DNA of 8,997 nucleotides from Candidatus Equihabitans merdae (GTDB lineage: Bacteria > Bacillota > Clostridia > Lachnospirales > Lachnospiraceae). The first letter of the stretch is position 1, and the number at the start of each line of letters is the position of its first letter. Location of the stretch: positions 1 through 8,997 of the forward strand of contig JAGHUB010000096.1 of NCBI GenBank assembly GCA_018065025.1, read 5' to 3'. The translations under genes and the position numbers were made by a program. This document shows, in pieces, positions 1-6,787 of the stretch. The notes below the pieces were generated by a model. The model ran no database searches, was not told the origin of the DNA, and saw nothing but the letters and a program-made list of their open reading frames with translations.

Positions 1-356
1 AGGCGATCTGTATTCTTTTTAAATGCCTTCTTGGGATCCACCAGGTCGCAGGTAGCCCAGTTGTTGACATAGGGCAGATAGGCGTCGATAAGTTCGATCA
101 CTTGGTCATAGTCTTTCAACTGACAGATGATAAAGCCGTGGAGATTCATCTCGTCATAATAATCATGAGGCAGTGTGTGGATAAAATCCTCATAATCACC
201 TTCTTTAAAAATCTCTTTGGCAAGTTTCCGAAGTTCCGGTGTACGAACGCCGATAACAGTATCTGTATCCACACCGGGCATCAGCTTACACTGAAAATCC
301 TTATATTTCAGATCTTGTAACTCAAACAAACGCTTCTGAATCTCAGATATCGTCAT
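1..356 (-). CDS. AlkD-like DNA alkylation repair protein, 5' part (3' end beyond the window)
   Basis: An open minus-strand frame starts at ATG 354-356 and is still open at base 1, so the first 118 residues are visible. The start is set by AAGGAGAAG directly upstream (RBS on the minus strand at about 360-368). The protein begins MTISEIQKRLFELQD and continues with the family-typical GVRTPELRKLAKEI (residues 36-49) and NNWATCD (98-104). W100-x3-D104 matches the spacing of the Trp and Asp that line the lesion pocket in AlkD-type glycosylases. The family (PF08713) consists of cytosolic all-helical HEAT-like-repeat proteins that excise N3/N7-alkylated purines. Full members are about 220-240 residues, so roughly half is missing here. 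The gene lies 128 nt downstream of the channel gene on the same strand with no clear terminator between, so read-through from that operon is possible. Family is confident from motifs; substrate is inferred. Confidence 0.82.
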   Translation of the reverse strand, partial: MTISEIQKRLFELQDLKYKDFQCKLMPGVDTDTVIGVRTPELRKLAKEIFKEGDYEDFIHTLPHDYYDEMNLHGFIICQLKDYDQVIELIDAYLPYVNNWATCDLVDPKKAFKKNTDR

Positions 357-484
357 CTTCTTCTCCTTGATTTATCTCAACAATCGAAACTTCTTTCCAC
401 AACATCTCCATGACACACGTCATCACGCTGATTGTGTGTTTTCACATCGCATCTCAATTTGTATGCGTGTCATCCATCTCCGGC
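357..484. other. Intergenic gap with overlapping inverted repeats, no clear terminator
   Basis: This gap separates the channel-gene stop (485-487) from the AlkD-like start. It contains the motif ATGAC or GTCAT several times. ATGAC-ACAC-GTCAT lies at 410-423, a 7-bp pair ATGACAC/GTGTCAT at 410-416 and 467-473, and an alternative ACACAC/GTGTGT pair at 413-418 and 434-439. None is followed by a T-run on the minus strand, so I do not call a Rho-independent terminator. No convincing promoter for the AlkD-like gene is visible either. Confidence 0.4.
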
Positions 485-2053
485 TTACCCCTCACTCTCA
501 CTCAGTGACTTCATCAAGCGCCAGGGATAACTATCCTTCTCCTTTTCAATCTCGGGTAACTCATCGAAGGGCACCAGCATGGGATGGATACGCATATCAT
601 TATCTCTCACAGGTCCGTAGACCCAGTTATGAACCGTATGGAAGCGGAACCAGCGGCGATGCTCGATCTCCTGGAATACAGCGGCATCACCCTGCTTGAC
701 CCGCTCTTCATAGATCTCAAAGGCCTTTGCACAAGTTTCAGGGGTTACAGAAATGACCCCCTTTTCTCCGGTGAGGATACGCATCTTAACCGGCAGATGG
801 TCAGCTGCTGACAGGTTTGACCAGCGGAAATACTCCGGCAACTCTTCCCATGGAGCCATGGCAAAATTGGCTTCTGCACGATAAATATTATGCATCTGTC
901 TGCCCAGAGACTCCAAAGACTCTTTCATAACGAGGTCCGGTGTCATCAGTTCTTCGTAAATACCAAAGATCTTCTCACCTTCTTCAGGGAATGACTGCCA
1001 CATTCTGACGTGAACAGTTCCGGGCACTGCGAAAAAGCGACGGAAATTATTGTAAAGTCTGATATTTGCCTCATCATCTTCCAGACAGAGAATCACACGA
1101 TCCGCCGTTTTCAAAAGTTCTGATGCCTGTGTGATAGGTTCATGGTGCAAAATCAGCGCATCCTTAGTCAAATCACTGCCATCCAATGACAAAACCTGTC
1201 CTAATTCATGGTGATAAGCGAAGAAATCCTCAAAATCTCCGAAAAGATGATAGCTTAATCGACGATCGGCAGCGAATACATTGGTCATGAGTCCCTGTTC
1301 CAGCAGGTCATAAGCCAAAGGACCGTCACCCAGAAGCAATATAATTTCTTCATCAATCACCGGTTCTTCCTGCCAGTACAAGCGACTCATACATTCCTTG
1401 GGATGGAAGATCGTTAATCCCTTGGGATGCATCTGGGGATGCTGTCCTGTCATGGCATAAACCGGACAGTTCAAAGACAAAGCTTCCATAGCCTCTCGAT
1501 AATTGGCTGTCTCATCCTCCTTCATGAAGAATAAAGATAGTTTGTCCGGATCACTCTCCTTGAGCAAGGATCTGACAGATCCTGACCACATCAGAACATG
1601 TCCCAGTTCTTCATCCCGCTGAACATAGGAACGATCATCCTTGGATAAAAATACGAATGTGGCATCATCCTGTTCCTTCTTCAGATTAGCTGCCAGGATC
1701 TCCGTAAAGACATTTTTATCACTAAAGTAATACTTCTTATCGTGCTTTTTGCCTCGCAGGAATAAAACCGGTCTTAAAGCCCCGTTAAACACGGTGAAGG
1801 CCACGCCGATTAAACCTGACAAGAGACCGAAACTACACAGGACAAGTAATATGCCCACCAGGCGTCCCACCACTGAGACGGGATACAGATCACCATAGCC
1901 AACTGTGGTCAGAGTAACAATGGAATACCAGATACCATCCCAGAAGGTGTGAATGGAGGATCCGGGCGCACCGGCTTCAAATACCACCAGCACGCAGACC
2001 AAAATAATATACAGAATCAGGATGGCACCGGCCATCATCGAACGTTTCTTCAT
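485..2053 (-). CDS. Two-TM potassium channel subunit with RCK-like Rossmann regions and C-terminal RyR domain
   Basis: Predicted inner-membrane K+ channel subunit of 522 residues. TM1 spans about 8-27, a pore helix about 36-48, the selectivity filter TVGYGD is at 50-55, and TM2 spans about 62-90 (Ion_trans_2 type). The cytosolic part has a first Rossmann-like region (about 106-200) with a non-canonical turn FSDKN and a second (about 236-350) with GDGPLAYDLL at 242-251, both lacking a full GxGxxG. A helical segment follows (387-430, PWEELPEYFRWSN). The C-terminal RyR-like domain (about 461-510) contains EHRRW 464-468, NWVYGPVRD 476-484 and HPMLVPFDEL 490-499. The ATG overlaps the upstream gene's stop as ATGA (2050-2053), and GGAG lies just upstream, so coupled translation is likely. 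The channel assignment is direct from the filter. Gating ligand is unknown; RyR domains in bacteria have no established role that I can state with confidence. Confidence 0.9.
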   Translation of the reverse strand: MKKRSMMAGAILILYIILVCVLVVFEAGAPGSSIHTFWDGIWYSIVTLTTVGYGDLYPVSVVGRLVGILLVLCSFGLLSGLIGVAFTVFNGALRPVLFLRGKKHDKKYYFSDKNVFTEILAANLKKEQDDATFVFLSKDDRSYVQRDEELGHVLMWSGSVRSLLKESDPDKLSLFFMKEDETANYREAMEALSLNCPVYAMTGQHPQMHPKGLTIFHPKECMSRLYWQEEPVIDEEIILLLGDGPLAYDLLEQGLMTNVFAADRRLSYHLFGDFEDFFAYHHELGQVLSLDGSDLTKDALILHHEPITQASELLKTADRVILCLEDDEANIRLYNNFRRFFAVPGTVHVRMWQSFPEEGEKIFGIYEELMTPDLVMKESLESLGRQMHNIYRAEANFAMAPWEELPEYFRWSNLSAADHLPVKMRILTGEKGVISVTPETCAKAFEIYEERVKQGDAAVFQEIEHRRWFRFHTVHNWVYGPVRDNDMRIHPMLVPFDELPEIEKEKDSYPWRLMKSLSESEG

Positions 2054-3912
2054 GTCATCTCCACAAATACTGAAGCAATGGTTTCAACATTTTCTATATC
2101 CATCTGCTTATAATCCACATGGCCGCCGGTGACAGCATTTTCCTTGTCGGAAAGTGCATCCAGCTCTTCCCAGGGAACCATGCAGGCATGAGTCCGGTTA
2201 GCCATATTTTTACCGATACGAGTCTTGCCCTTGCCGGTTTCCTCCTTCTCCTTGAGGTAAGCAGCAACACGGGCGTCATATTCCTCCTGACTCATAGGCA
2301 CAAAGCCGAAGGCATAATGAAAAGCACACCAGCGCAGATGCTCCGTCCGGCCCAGATTCTCCAACTGTTCAGGTGTGGGAGCAAACTTGCCGGCCTTGGC
2401 ATCTTCTTCACTACAGCCTACAGCCTTCAACATAGCAGGCATGAAGTCAGCAGAGGCGCGAGAACTCATGCGCCCAAAATAATCACATGCTACCCAGTCT
2501 TCCCAAACGGTGCGGCCGACATCCTTATTGTAGGTATGATTGATGGCCATGGCCCATTTGTCCTGTTCATTGGTGGACAAAACTTCTTTACAAAACAGAG
2601 GCCACTGGGAAATAGGCTTGCCCGGTGCTGTCTGAATGGAGACGCCAAAATATGAACACTGAGACACTACCATGTTCAAGTCGTTATTCACAACAAAACG
2701 CATAATGTCTGTGGCGACTTCTCTGTTGGTGGATTCATCACCGATGCACACAGAGATATAACGAAGCGTATCTTTATGTTCCAGGATATACTCAAACATG
2801 CGAATACCACGGCCGTCTGCCCGGACAAACTCCACATTATAATGCTCAAACATAGCCGGCAGACGGATTCTCATATAACCAGCCTGGTCTTCGTAATCCT
2901 TGGCCATAACAGCTACATGGAAATGACTGCCCTCATACTGGCCATTCATAACCAACTGACGTAAGACGGACTGGCCTACCTGCCCAAAGCCGATGATCAA
3001 GGCATCGAAATCCTCGGTTGCCGCAGCATTTTCATCGAAATGAATAGTCTCCCAGGGGGGACATTTTTCAACCAGTAATCGAGCGGCCTGGTCTGCCATG
3101 CGGAAGACATTGACGAAACCGAAACCGTAGTGCTTATCGGATACCTGCAGAAGAGGTGCTATCCCCTCCTCTTCACCAACGATGGTAATGCTGGTTCTGG
3201 CGGGATCGATATTAGCCTTTTCGAAAACAGCCAGTAATTCAGTGGCAAAAGTTAATGTGCGGTCTGTATCCCAATCCAGGCCGTATACATGAATAGATCT
3301 GCGACCCTGGCGAATACCGATACTGCGCAGAAAACCTTCGGTAGGATGGAGAGCTGCCTGATCTGTACGAAGAGATGCACCCATGCTGGCGATACTGGTT
3401 ACTGCACTTGCATCAGCGGAACCTGAAACAAAGACCACGGACATATTCCTTTCTTCATTACACTGTCTGCCAAAATTGATGGCATCCGGATTAGTGCCGA
3501 AGATAAGGGTCAACTCGCCTCTTCTGGCCATCATGAGACGCAGCGCACGCAGGGCATTTGCCCCGACGGTGGTAATAGCGGCACTGGCCAGTGTGTAGAG
3601 TGCGAAGAGATGCATCAACCACAATAAAGACACAAAGATAGGATTCTGAAAGAGGGGTAAACTTGCCACCGTACCAACTTCATTACGGCCCACAAACATA
3701 CCACACACAGCCCACAGAGTACGGACTACTGCCAGAAGTTTATCCTCATATAATTGGGAAAAGCCGTAACCATACAAAGACAAGCCGCCCACCGCGGTGA
3801 TGACTAGCAAAGTACTTGTTACCTTGGATGTGAAAGATGGCTTTCCCGCCAGCTGCAGGATCATAGCCAGGAAGATTACGGCTGTGACTGCAATAACAAA
3901 AATTGTATTCAT
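2050..3912 (-). CDS. Membrane-anchored tandem Rossmann (TrkA-N-like) protein with split RyR-like C-terminus
   Basis: A 620-residue protein, first gene of the channel operon. The N-terminus is membrane-embedded, with helices at about 2-22, 31-51 and 91-118 and a weaker hydrophobic stretch at 59-75. A basic linker (ALRALRLMMARR, 120-131) precedes a first Rossmann-like domain (about 132-290, LIFGTNPDAINFGRQ at 136-150). A second Rossmann domain (about 301-425) carries the classical glycine loop GFGQVG at 308-313. The C-terminus parallels that of the downstream channel protein: VWEDW...ADFMPAMLKAVG (469-499), EHLRW 524-528, then THACMVPWEEL 574-584, with about 30 charged residues (538-567) inserted inside the RyR-like fold. 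There is no K+ selectivity filter. The start has GGAGG 11 nt upstream, a slightly long spacing, and no in-frame alternative lies nearby. Probable regulatory or accessory subunit binding NAD(H) or another nucleotide; this is inference. Confidence 0.85.
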   Translation of the reverse strand: MNTIFVIAVTAVIFLAMILQLAGKPSFTSKVTSTLLVITAVGGLSLYGYGFSQLYEDKLLAVVRTLWAVCGMFVGRNEVGTVASLPLFQNPIFVSLLWLMHLFALYTLASAAITTVGANALRALRLMMARRGELTLIFGTNPDAINFGRQCNEERNMSVVFVSGSADASAVTSIASMGASLRTDQAALHPTEGFLRSIGIRQGRRSIHVYGLDWDTDRTLTFATELLAVFEKANIDPARTSITIVGEEEGIAPLLQVSDKHYGFGFVNVFRMADQAARLLVEKCPPWETIHFDENAAATEDFDALIIGFGQVGQSVLRQLVMNGQYEGSHFHVAVMAKDYEDQAGYMRIRLPAMFEHYNVEFVRADGRGIRMFEYILEHKDTLRYISVCIGDESTNREVATDIMRFVVNNDLNMVVSQCSYFGVSIQTAPGKPISQWPLFCKEVLSTNEQDKWAMAINHTYNKDVGRTVWEDWVACDYFGRMSSRASADFMPAMLKAVGCSEEDAKAGKFAPTPEQLENLGRTEHLRWCAFHYAFGFVPMSQEEYDARVAAYLKEKEETGKGKTRIGKNMANRTHACMVPWEELDALSDKENAVTGGHVDYKQMDIENVETIASVFVEMT

Positions 3913-3957
3913 GACAGTAAATTCCTCCGTCAGACAATGTAAAGCATATACATTGAA

Positions 3958-3986
3958 ATTATACAGAAAATACTCTGAAAATACTT
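3958..3986 (-). promoter_or_regulatory. Putative promoter of the RyR channel operon
   Basis: On the minus strand a perfect TATAAT occupies 3958-3963, about 45 nt upstream of the ATG at 3912. The -35 position (3981-3986, AAGTAT at 17-nt spacing) is a poor match, so an activator is possible. Part of the spacer and the -35 position lie in 11-bp repeats that also overlap the divergent promoter. Confidence 0.5.
3964..3985. repeat. Tandem 11-bp direct repeat in the divergent promoter region
   Basis: CAGAAAATACT (3964-3974) is followed immediately by CTGAAAATACT (3975-3985), 10 of 11 identical. A looser third copy, CTAAAAAATGCT, follows at 3987-3998. The one-helical-turn period places each copy on the same DNA face. 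The repeats sit between the two divergent -10 boxes, so they are a candidate regulator site for both transcription units. Confidence 0.55.
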
Positions 3987-4003
3987 CTAAAAAATGCTAA
4001 AAT
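3975..4003 (+). promoter_or_regulatory. Putative extended -10 promoter of the sirohaem reductase gene
   Basis: A -35-like CTGAAA (3975-3980, 4 of 6 to TTGACA) is separated by 17 nt from TAAAAT (3998-4003), which is preceded by TGC, giving an extended -10. The predicted transcript start near 4010 gives a short leader of about 30 nt before the RBS AAAGGTGG (4024-4031). Confidence 0.6.
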
Positions 4004-4039
4004 GACACATATAAAATCTCACGAAAGGTGGTTTTTAAT

Positions 4040-4948
4040 ATGGCAAAAGAATTAGGCAATAATAAAAAGTTATCCCCCGAAGATATCAAGCGTGTGAAGG
4101 GCCTTGGCTGCCTGCAGGATAAGCGCTACAGCGATGTCTTCAATGTTCGTGTTATTACAAGAAATGGCAAAATTACTTCTGCGGAACAGATCGCTATCGC
4201 CAATGCTGCTGAAAAGTTTGGTTCAGGCGAAATCACCATGACCACTCGTCAGACCATGGAAATTCAGGGCGTCGCTTATGATTCACTGGAAGACCTCTTC
4301 GCTTATCTGGCTGAATTTGGTCTTGAGTCCGGCGGTACCGGCGCCAAGGTTCGTCCGGTAGTCTCCTGCAAAGGTACAACCTGCCAGTACGGTCTCATCG
4401 ACACCTACGACCTGTCTGAGAAGCTTCACAACATCTACTACAAGGGCTGGCACGATGTGGCTCTGCCCCATAAATTCAAGATTGCTGTAGGCGGCTGCCC
4501 CAACAACTGCGTCAAGCCCAGTCTTAACGACTTCGGTATCATCGGTCAGCGCTACAGCATCATCGACACAGACAAGTGCCGCAACTGTAAGGTCTGTCAG
4601 ATCATGAAAGCCTGCCCCGTCAAGGTACCTGAGATCGTGGATGGTAAGATTTTCGTAGACCAGAGTGCCTGTAACCACTGCGGACGCTGCATCGGAAAAT
4701 GCCCCTTCGGGGCCATCACCGAAAAGGCCACCGGCTACAAGGTTTGCATCGGCGGACGTTGGGGTAAGAAAACAGCTCATGGTCGTACCCTGAACAAGTT
4801 CTTCGAAAGTGAAGAAGAAATCATCGCTCTCCTGGAACGCACCTTAAACTTCTTCAAAGAAGAAGGTATCCCCGGTGAACGCTTCGCCGACACCATCAAC
4901 CGTCTTGGCTTCGAATATGTAGAAAAGAAGCTTTTATCTGAAGATTGA
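4040..4948 (+). CDS. Small sirohaem-[4Fe-4S] sulfite/nitrite reductase-like protein with built-in ferredoxin domain (AsrC-like)
   Basis: A 302-residue cytosolic redox enzyme. I use ATG 4040 because AAAGGTGG ends 8 nt before it; a GTG at 4028 in the same frame overlaps that RBS and is less likely. The N-terminal half resembles the ferredoxin-like half-domain of nitrite/sulfite reductases (about 30-95, TMTTRQTMEIQG at 66-77). The sirohaem/[4Fe-4S] ligand set is C110-x4-C115 and C153-x3-C157 (GGCPNNCVKP). Two further [4Fe-4S] motifs are inserted at C180/C183/C186/C192 and C211/C214/C217/C221. This combination is typical of AsrC and related single-subunit reductases, which pass electrons from ferredoxin to sulfite or nitrite. 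No asrA or asrB neighbour is present in the window, so the electron donor is not encoded adjacent on this side and the substrate is undetermined. A strong terminator follows directly, so it is a single-gene unit. Confidence 0.88.
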   Translation: MAKELGNNKKLSPEDIKRVKGLGCLQDKRYSDVFNVRVITRNGKITSAEQIAIANAAEKFGSGEITMTTRQTMEIQGVAYDSLEDLFAYLAEFGLESGGTGAKVRPVVSCKGTTCQYGLIDTYDLSEKLHNIYYKGWHDVALPHKFKIAVGGCPNNCVKPSLNDFGIIGQRYSIIDTDKCRNCKVCQIMKACPVKVPEIVDGKIFVDQSACNHCGRCIGKCPFGAITEKATGYKVCIGGRWGKKTAHGRTLNKFFESEEEIIALLERTLNFFKEEGIPGERFADTINRLGFEYVEKKLLSED

Positions 4949-4951
4949 CTA

Positions 4952-4984
4952 AAAAACTGCCCGTCGCTTTGACGGGCAGTTTTT
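4952..4984. terminator. Bidirectional Rho-independent terminator
   Basis: A perfect 10-bp stem ACTGCCCGTC (4956-4965) / GACGGGCAGT (4971-4980) has a 5-nt loop and is flanked by AAAA (4952-4955) and TTTT (4981-4984). It starts 3 nt after the plus-strand reductase stop and lies 22 nt beyond the stop of the convergent AllA-like gene, and it has a U-tract in either direction. Confidence 0.95.
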
Positions 4985-5006
4985 ATTTCCGAAAGAAAAT
5001 AGTGTA

Positions 5007-5489
5007 TTACAGAACGATTTCAACTTTGTCATCATCGCTGTAGTTAACAACAGTGCAGTCGTTCTTATATGTTCTCTCCGGCAGACCGATGATAACATGA
5101 GCGACTTCCTTGTTGATGGGCATAGCTGCAAAGTGCCATACGCCGGCGTTAACGCGAACGATTGTACCCTGGGGAACGATGAAGGCTTCTGTCAGTTCCG
5201 GAACGGGACCATTTGAAGCAGGAGCTACATGCAGAACGATATCGTCATCCAGACATACACTCATCTCAGGAGTCTTGTCATGAATTTCAGCTGTTTCAAC
5301 GATCATCTTGTCAGCCTTGCGAACAACCAGGGGAGAAAATGCCATGGGCATCTCACCGGATACAGGCATAAGCACCTGATCACGATAGAACTCACCAAAG
5401 TTCATGCCTGAGGGATTCATAACGCTTGCGAATTCGCCAAAAGCACGGAAATTTTCAGCAGTAATCGGTTTAGCTTTAATAGTTCTCAT
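5007..5489 (-). CDS. Ureidoglycolate lyase family protein (AllA-like)
   Basis: A 160-residue protein of the AllA family (PF04115), a cupin-like cytosolic enzyme that splits ureidoglycolate into glyoxylate and urea at the end of allantoin breakdown. Family features visible: N-terminal KPITAENFRAFGEF (7-20), ETAEIHDKTPEMSVCLDDD (65-83), and PQGTIVRVNAGVWHFAAMP (106-124). E. coli AllA has a VWHH motif where this protein has VWHF (117-120), so one candidate active-site His is replaced and the substrate may differ. I chose ATG 5487-5489 because GGAGG sits 7 nt upstream; an in-frame ATG 7 codons earlier overlaps that RBS. It is transcribed alone from its own promoter and stopped by the shared terminator. 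The NCS2 permease nearby is consistent with ureide or purine use. Family likely, exact reaction moderately sure. Confidence 0.78.
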   Translation of the reverse strand: MRTIKAKPITAENFRAFGEFASVMNPSGMNFGEFYRDQVLMPVSGEMPMAFSPLVVRKADKMIVETAEIHDKTPEMSVCLDDDIVLHVAPASNGPVPELTEAFIVPQGTIVRVNAGVWHFAAMPINKEVAHVIIGLPERTYKNDCTVVNYSDDDKVEIVL

Positions 5490-5554
5490 ATTATATCCTC
5501 CATTCATCACCGCCCGCTTTTCAGGTGGTGTATTTCACTGTTTCAGTCTCTTTA

Positions 5555-5583
5555 ATTATACCATATATAACGCCGACTTTATC
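5555..5583 (-). promoter_or_regulatory. Extended -10 promoter of the AllA-like gene
   Basis: On the minus strand TGGTATAAT gives a perfect -10 (5555-5560) with the TG extension. The -35 position is weak (GATAAA at 5578-5583), as is common with extended -10 promoters. The short leader can form a hairpin near the RBS (CACCACC at 5524-5530 with GGCGGTG at 5508-5514, one A-C mismatch), which might influence translation. Confidence 0.6.
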
Positions 5584-5598
5584 TATCATCTTCACGCC

Positions 5599-6549
5599 TC
5601 AGGCTTTGACAGTCTTTGCTTCCACCTTCCTAACAAGCAGCGGATACAGAGCCACGGTCCAGATCATGACAAAGCACATGGAAAATACATGGGCGAAGTC
5701 ATTGGGCAGGAAGGCACCAAATATTTTCCCGAAGACAACTTTAACGGCCAGAATGGTAATGATACCAAAGATAACTCGCAGGATGCGTCTCATAATGCCG
5801 CCATCCACCGTGAAGTTCACATAGCGGCGTTCCAGAAGCCAGCCAAATGCAAAACCGATGCAGGCACCGGCTGCGGAGCAGCTGTCCTTCTTCATTACCT
5901 CAGGATCTGCCAACAGCAGACCATCGGCACCAATGTCCATGGGATAACTCTTGAAATGAGCATAAAAGATCAGAAAGACACCCACCACCAACAGCACAGC
6001 GGCGATTCTCACATCCCATTCCGGATGGTCTTTCAGCTTGGTCTCCATGAAGGCTGTCAGCCACAGAAGGCCCATCCCAATGAGGATAGCCACGATGACA
6101 TCCTGAGGAGTATGAACCCCCAGGTAATTCCGGCTGAAGCAAAGTAGCAGCCACACAGCCGCAAAAATGGCAGACAACCAGCGTTTCTTTCTGGTCTTCA
6201 GGGCCAGACCTCCATACACCGCCGTGGCGATGGTACTGTGTCCACTGGGAAATGAATACCCGGTGGCACCTGCCAATGCCCCGGCTACCGGATGAATGCG
6301 GGGATCTCTGATCCAGGGTCTGTAGACGCAAGCCGTGATCTTCAAAATGCCATTCAGCGTCATGCCAATCAGACTATTGAAACCAATATAAGTGCCAAGT
6401 TCCTTGTCGATAGCATAATAGATCACCGCCACCACCAGGATCAGGGCTGTAGTCTCACCCAACTTAGAAATCAAAACAAATAAGCCGTCCGGGGCCCCAT
6501 GTAAGGCCTCTCTCATATTCTGCAGAAGCAGAAGGTAATTCATGTCCAT
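5599..6549 (-). CDS. PAP2-family membrane phosphatase
   Basis: A polytopic membrane protein of 316 residues with the three phosphatase motifs of the PAP2 superfamily: K70-x6-R77-P78 (KITACVYRP), SFPSGHST with PSGH at 101-104, and SRNYLGVHTPQD with S139-R140, catalytic H146 and D150. Family enzymes dephosphorylate lipid phosphates such as undecaprenyl pyrophosphate or phosphatidic acid on the outer face of the membrane. The catalytic domain ends near residue 170. About 145 further residues add more hydrophobic helices (about 183-200, 225-240, 255-285, 288-308), longer than minimal PAP2 proteins of around 200 residues. I prefer ATG 6547-6549 (MDMNYLLLL) because GAGG lies 9 nt upstream; ATG 6562-6564 would add five residues but has a weak RBS. 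Substrate cannot be read from sequence. It sits alone with its own promoter. Confidence 0.87.
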   Translation of the reverse strand: MDMNYLLLLQNMREALHGAPDGLFVLISKLGETTALILVVAVIYYAIDKELGTYIGFNSLIGMTLNGILKITACVYRPWIRDPRIHPVAGALAGATGYSFPSGHSTIATAVYGGLALKTRKKRWLSAIFAAVWLLLCFSRNYLGVHTPQDVIVAILIGMGLLWLTAFMETKLKDHPEWDVRIAAVLLVVGVFLIFYAHFKSYPMDIGADGLLLADPEVMKKDSCSAAGACIGFAFGWLLERRYVNFTVDGGIMRRILRVIFGIITILAVKVVFGKIFGAFLPNDFAHVFSMCFVMIWTVALYPLLVRKVEAKTVKA

Positions 6550-6616
6550 AAAATATGACCTCATATTTCCAACCAGGCGTAATCAATAGCTTGGTTTATC
6601 ATTTTTTATTCCACTC

Positions 6617-6644
6617 CTCGACGCTTCACCTAACTATTGTCGAG
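6617..6644 (-). repeat. 6-bp inverted repeat at the predicted 5' end of the PAP2 transcript
   Basis: CTCGAC (6617-6622) and GTCGAG (6639-6644) are perfect complements separated by 16 nt. On the minus strand they fall immediately after the predicted transcription start (about 6647). They could be a 5' stem-loop that stabilises the mRNA, or an operator. Confidence 0.4.
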
Positions 6645-6653
6645 TTAATAAAC

Positions 6654-6682
6654 ATTATACTCTCATCCCGATATTTTTTAAT
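6654..6682 (-). promoter_or_regulatory. Putative promoter of the PAP2 gene
   Basis: A perfect TATAAT on the minus strand (6654-6659) lies about 105 nt upstream of the chosen start. At 17-nt spacing the -35 position reads ATTAAA (6677-6682), a poor match, so the call rests on the -10 box and on its position. Confidence 0.45.
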
Positions 6683-6726
6683 GTTAAATCCTGTTTACTT
6701 CTTGGCCCAACACCTTCCCAATCCCT

Positions 6727-6776
6727 CTCACTGTAAAATACCTCCATCCTCCTCACTGTAAATAACCTCAATATCC
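6727..6776. repeat. Two tandem imperfect 25-bp repeats upstream of the RidA gene promoter
   Basis: CTCACTGTAAA begins at 6727 and again at 6752. The two 25-bp units continue as ATACCTCCATCCTC and TAACCTCAATATCC, 19 of 25 positions identical in all. They end 36 nt before the RidA -10 box, a position suited to an upstream regulator site. The strand is pyrimidine-rich and no gene is seen there. The rest of the 6565-6951 gap holds the two promoters and the leader described separately. Confidence 0.5.
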
Positions 6777-6787
6777 CCTGCCATCGC

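Noticed and set aside
2119..2655. Plus-strand open frame (178 codons) antisense to the Rossmann/RyR gene
   Set aside because: It overlaps the conserved C-terminal coding part of the minus-strand gene and shows no family features.
3562..3579. ITTVG in the Rossmann/RyR protein (residues 113-117) as a K+ selectivity filter
   Set aside because: It lacks the YGD that completes TVGYGD and lies at the cytosolic end of a hydrophobic helix rather than in a pore loop.
4283..4780. Minus-strand open frame (165 codons) within the sirohaem reductase gene
   Set aside because: It is fully antisense to a gene with intact cysteine motifs, rich in Ala/Val/Asp as expected from reverse reading of the codon pattern, and has no supported start.
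5404..6147. Long plus-strand open frame (247 codons) opposite the AllA-like and PAP2 genes
   Set aside because: It crosses two well-supported minus-strand genes and their promoter gap, its start lies inside the AllA-like gene, and the translation has no recognisable family or domain pattern. It is an antisense shadow.
6555..6761. Small plus-strand open frame in the gap before the RidA gene
   Set aside because: It has no RBS and covers the minus-strand promoter and inverted repeat of the PAP2 gene.
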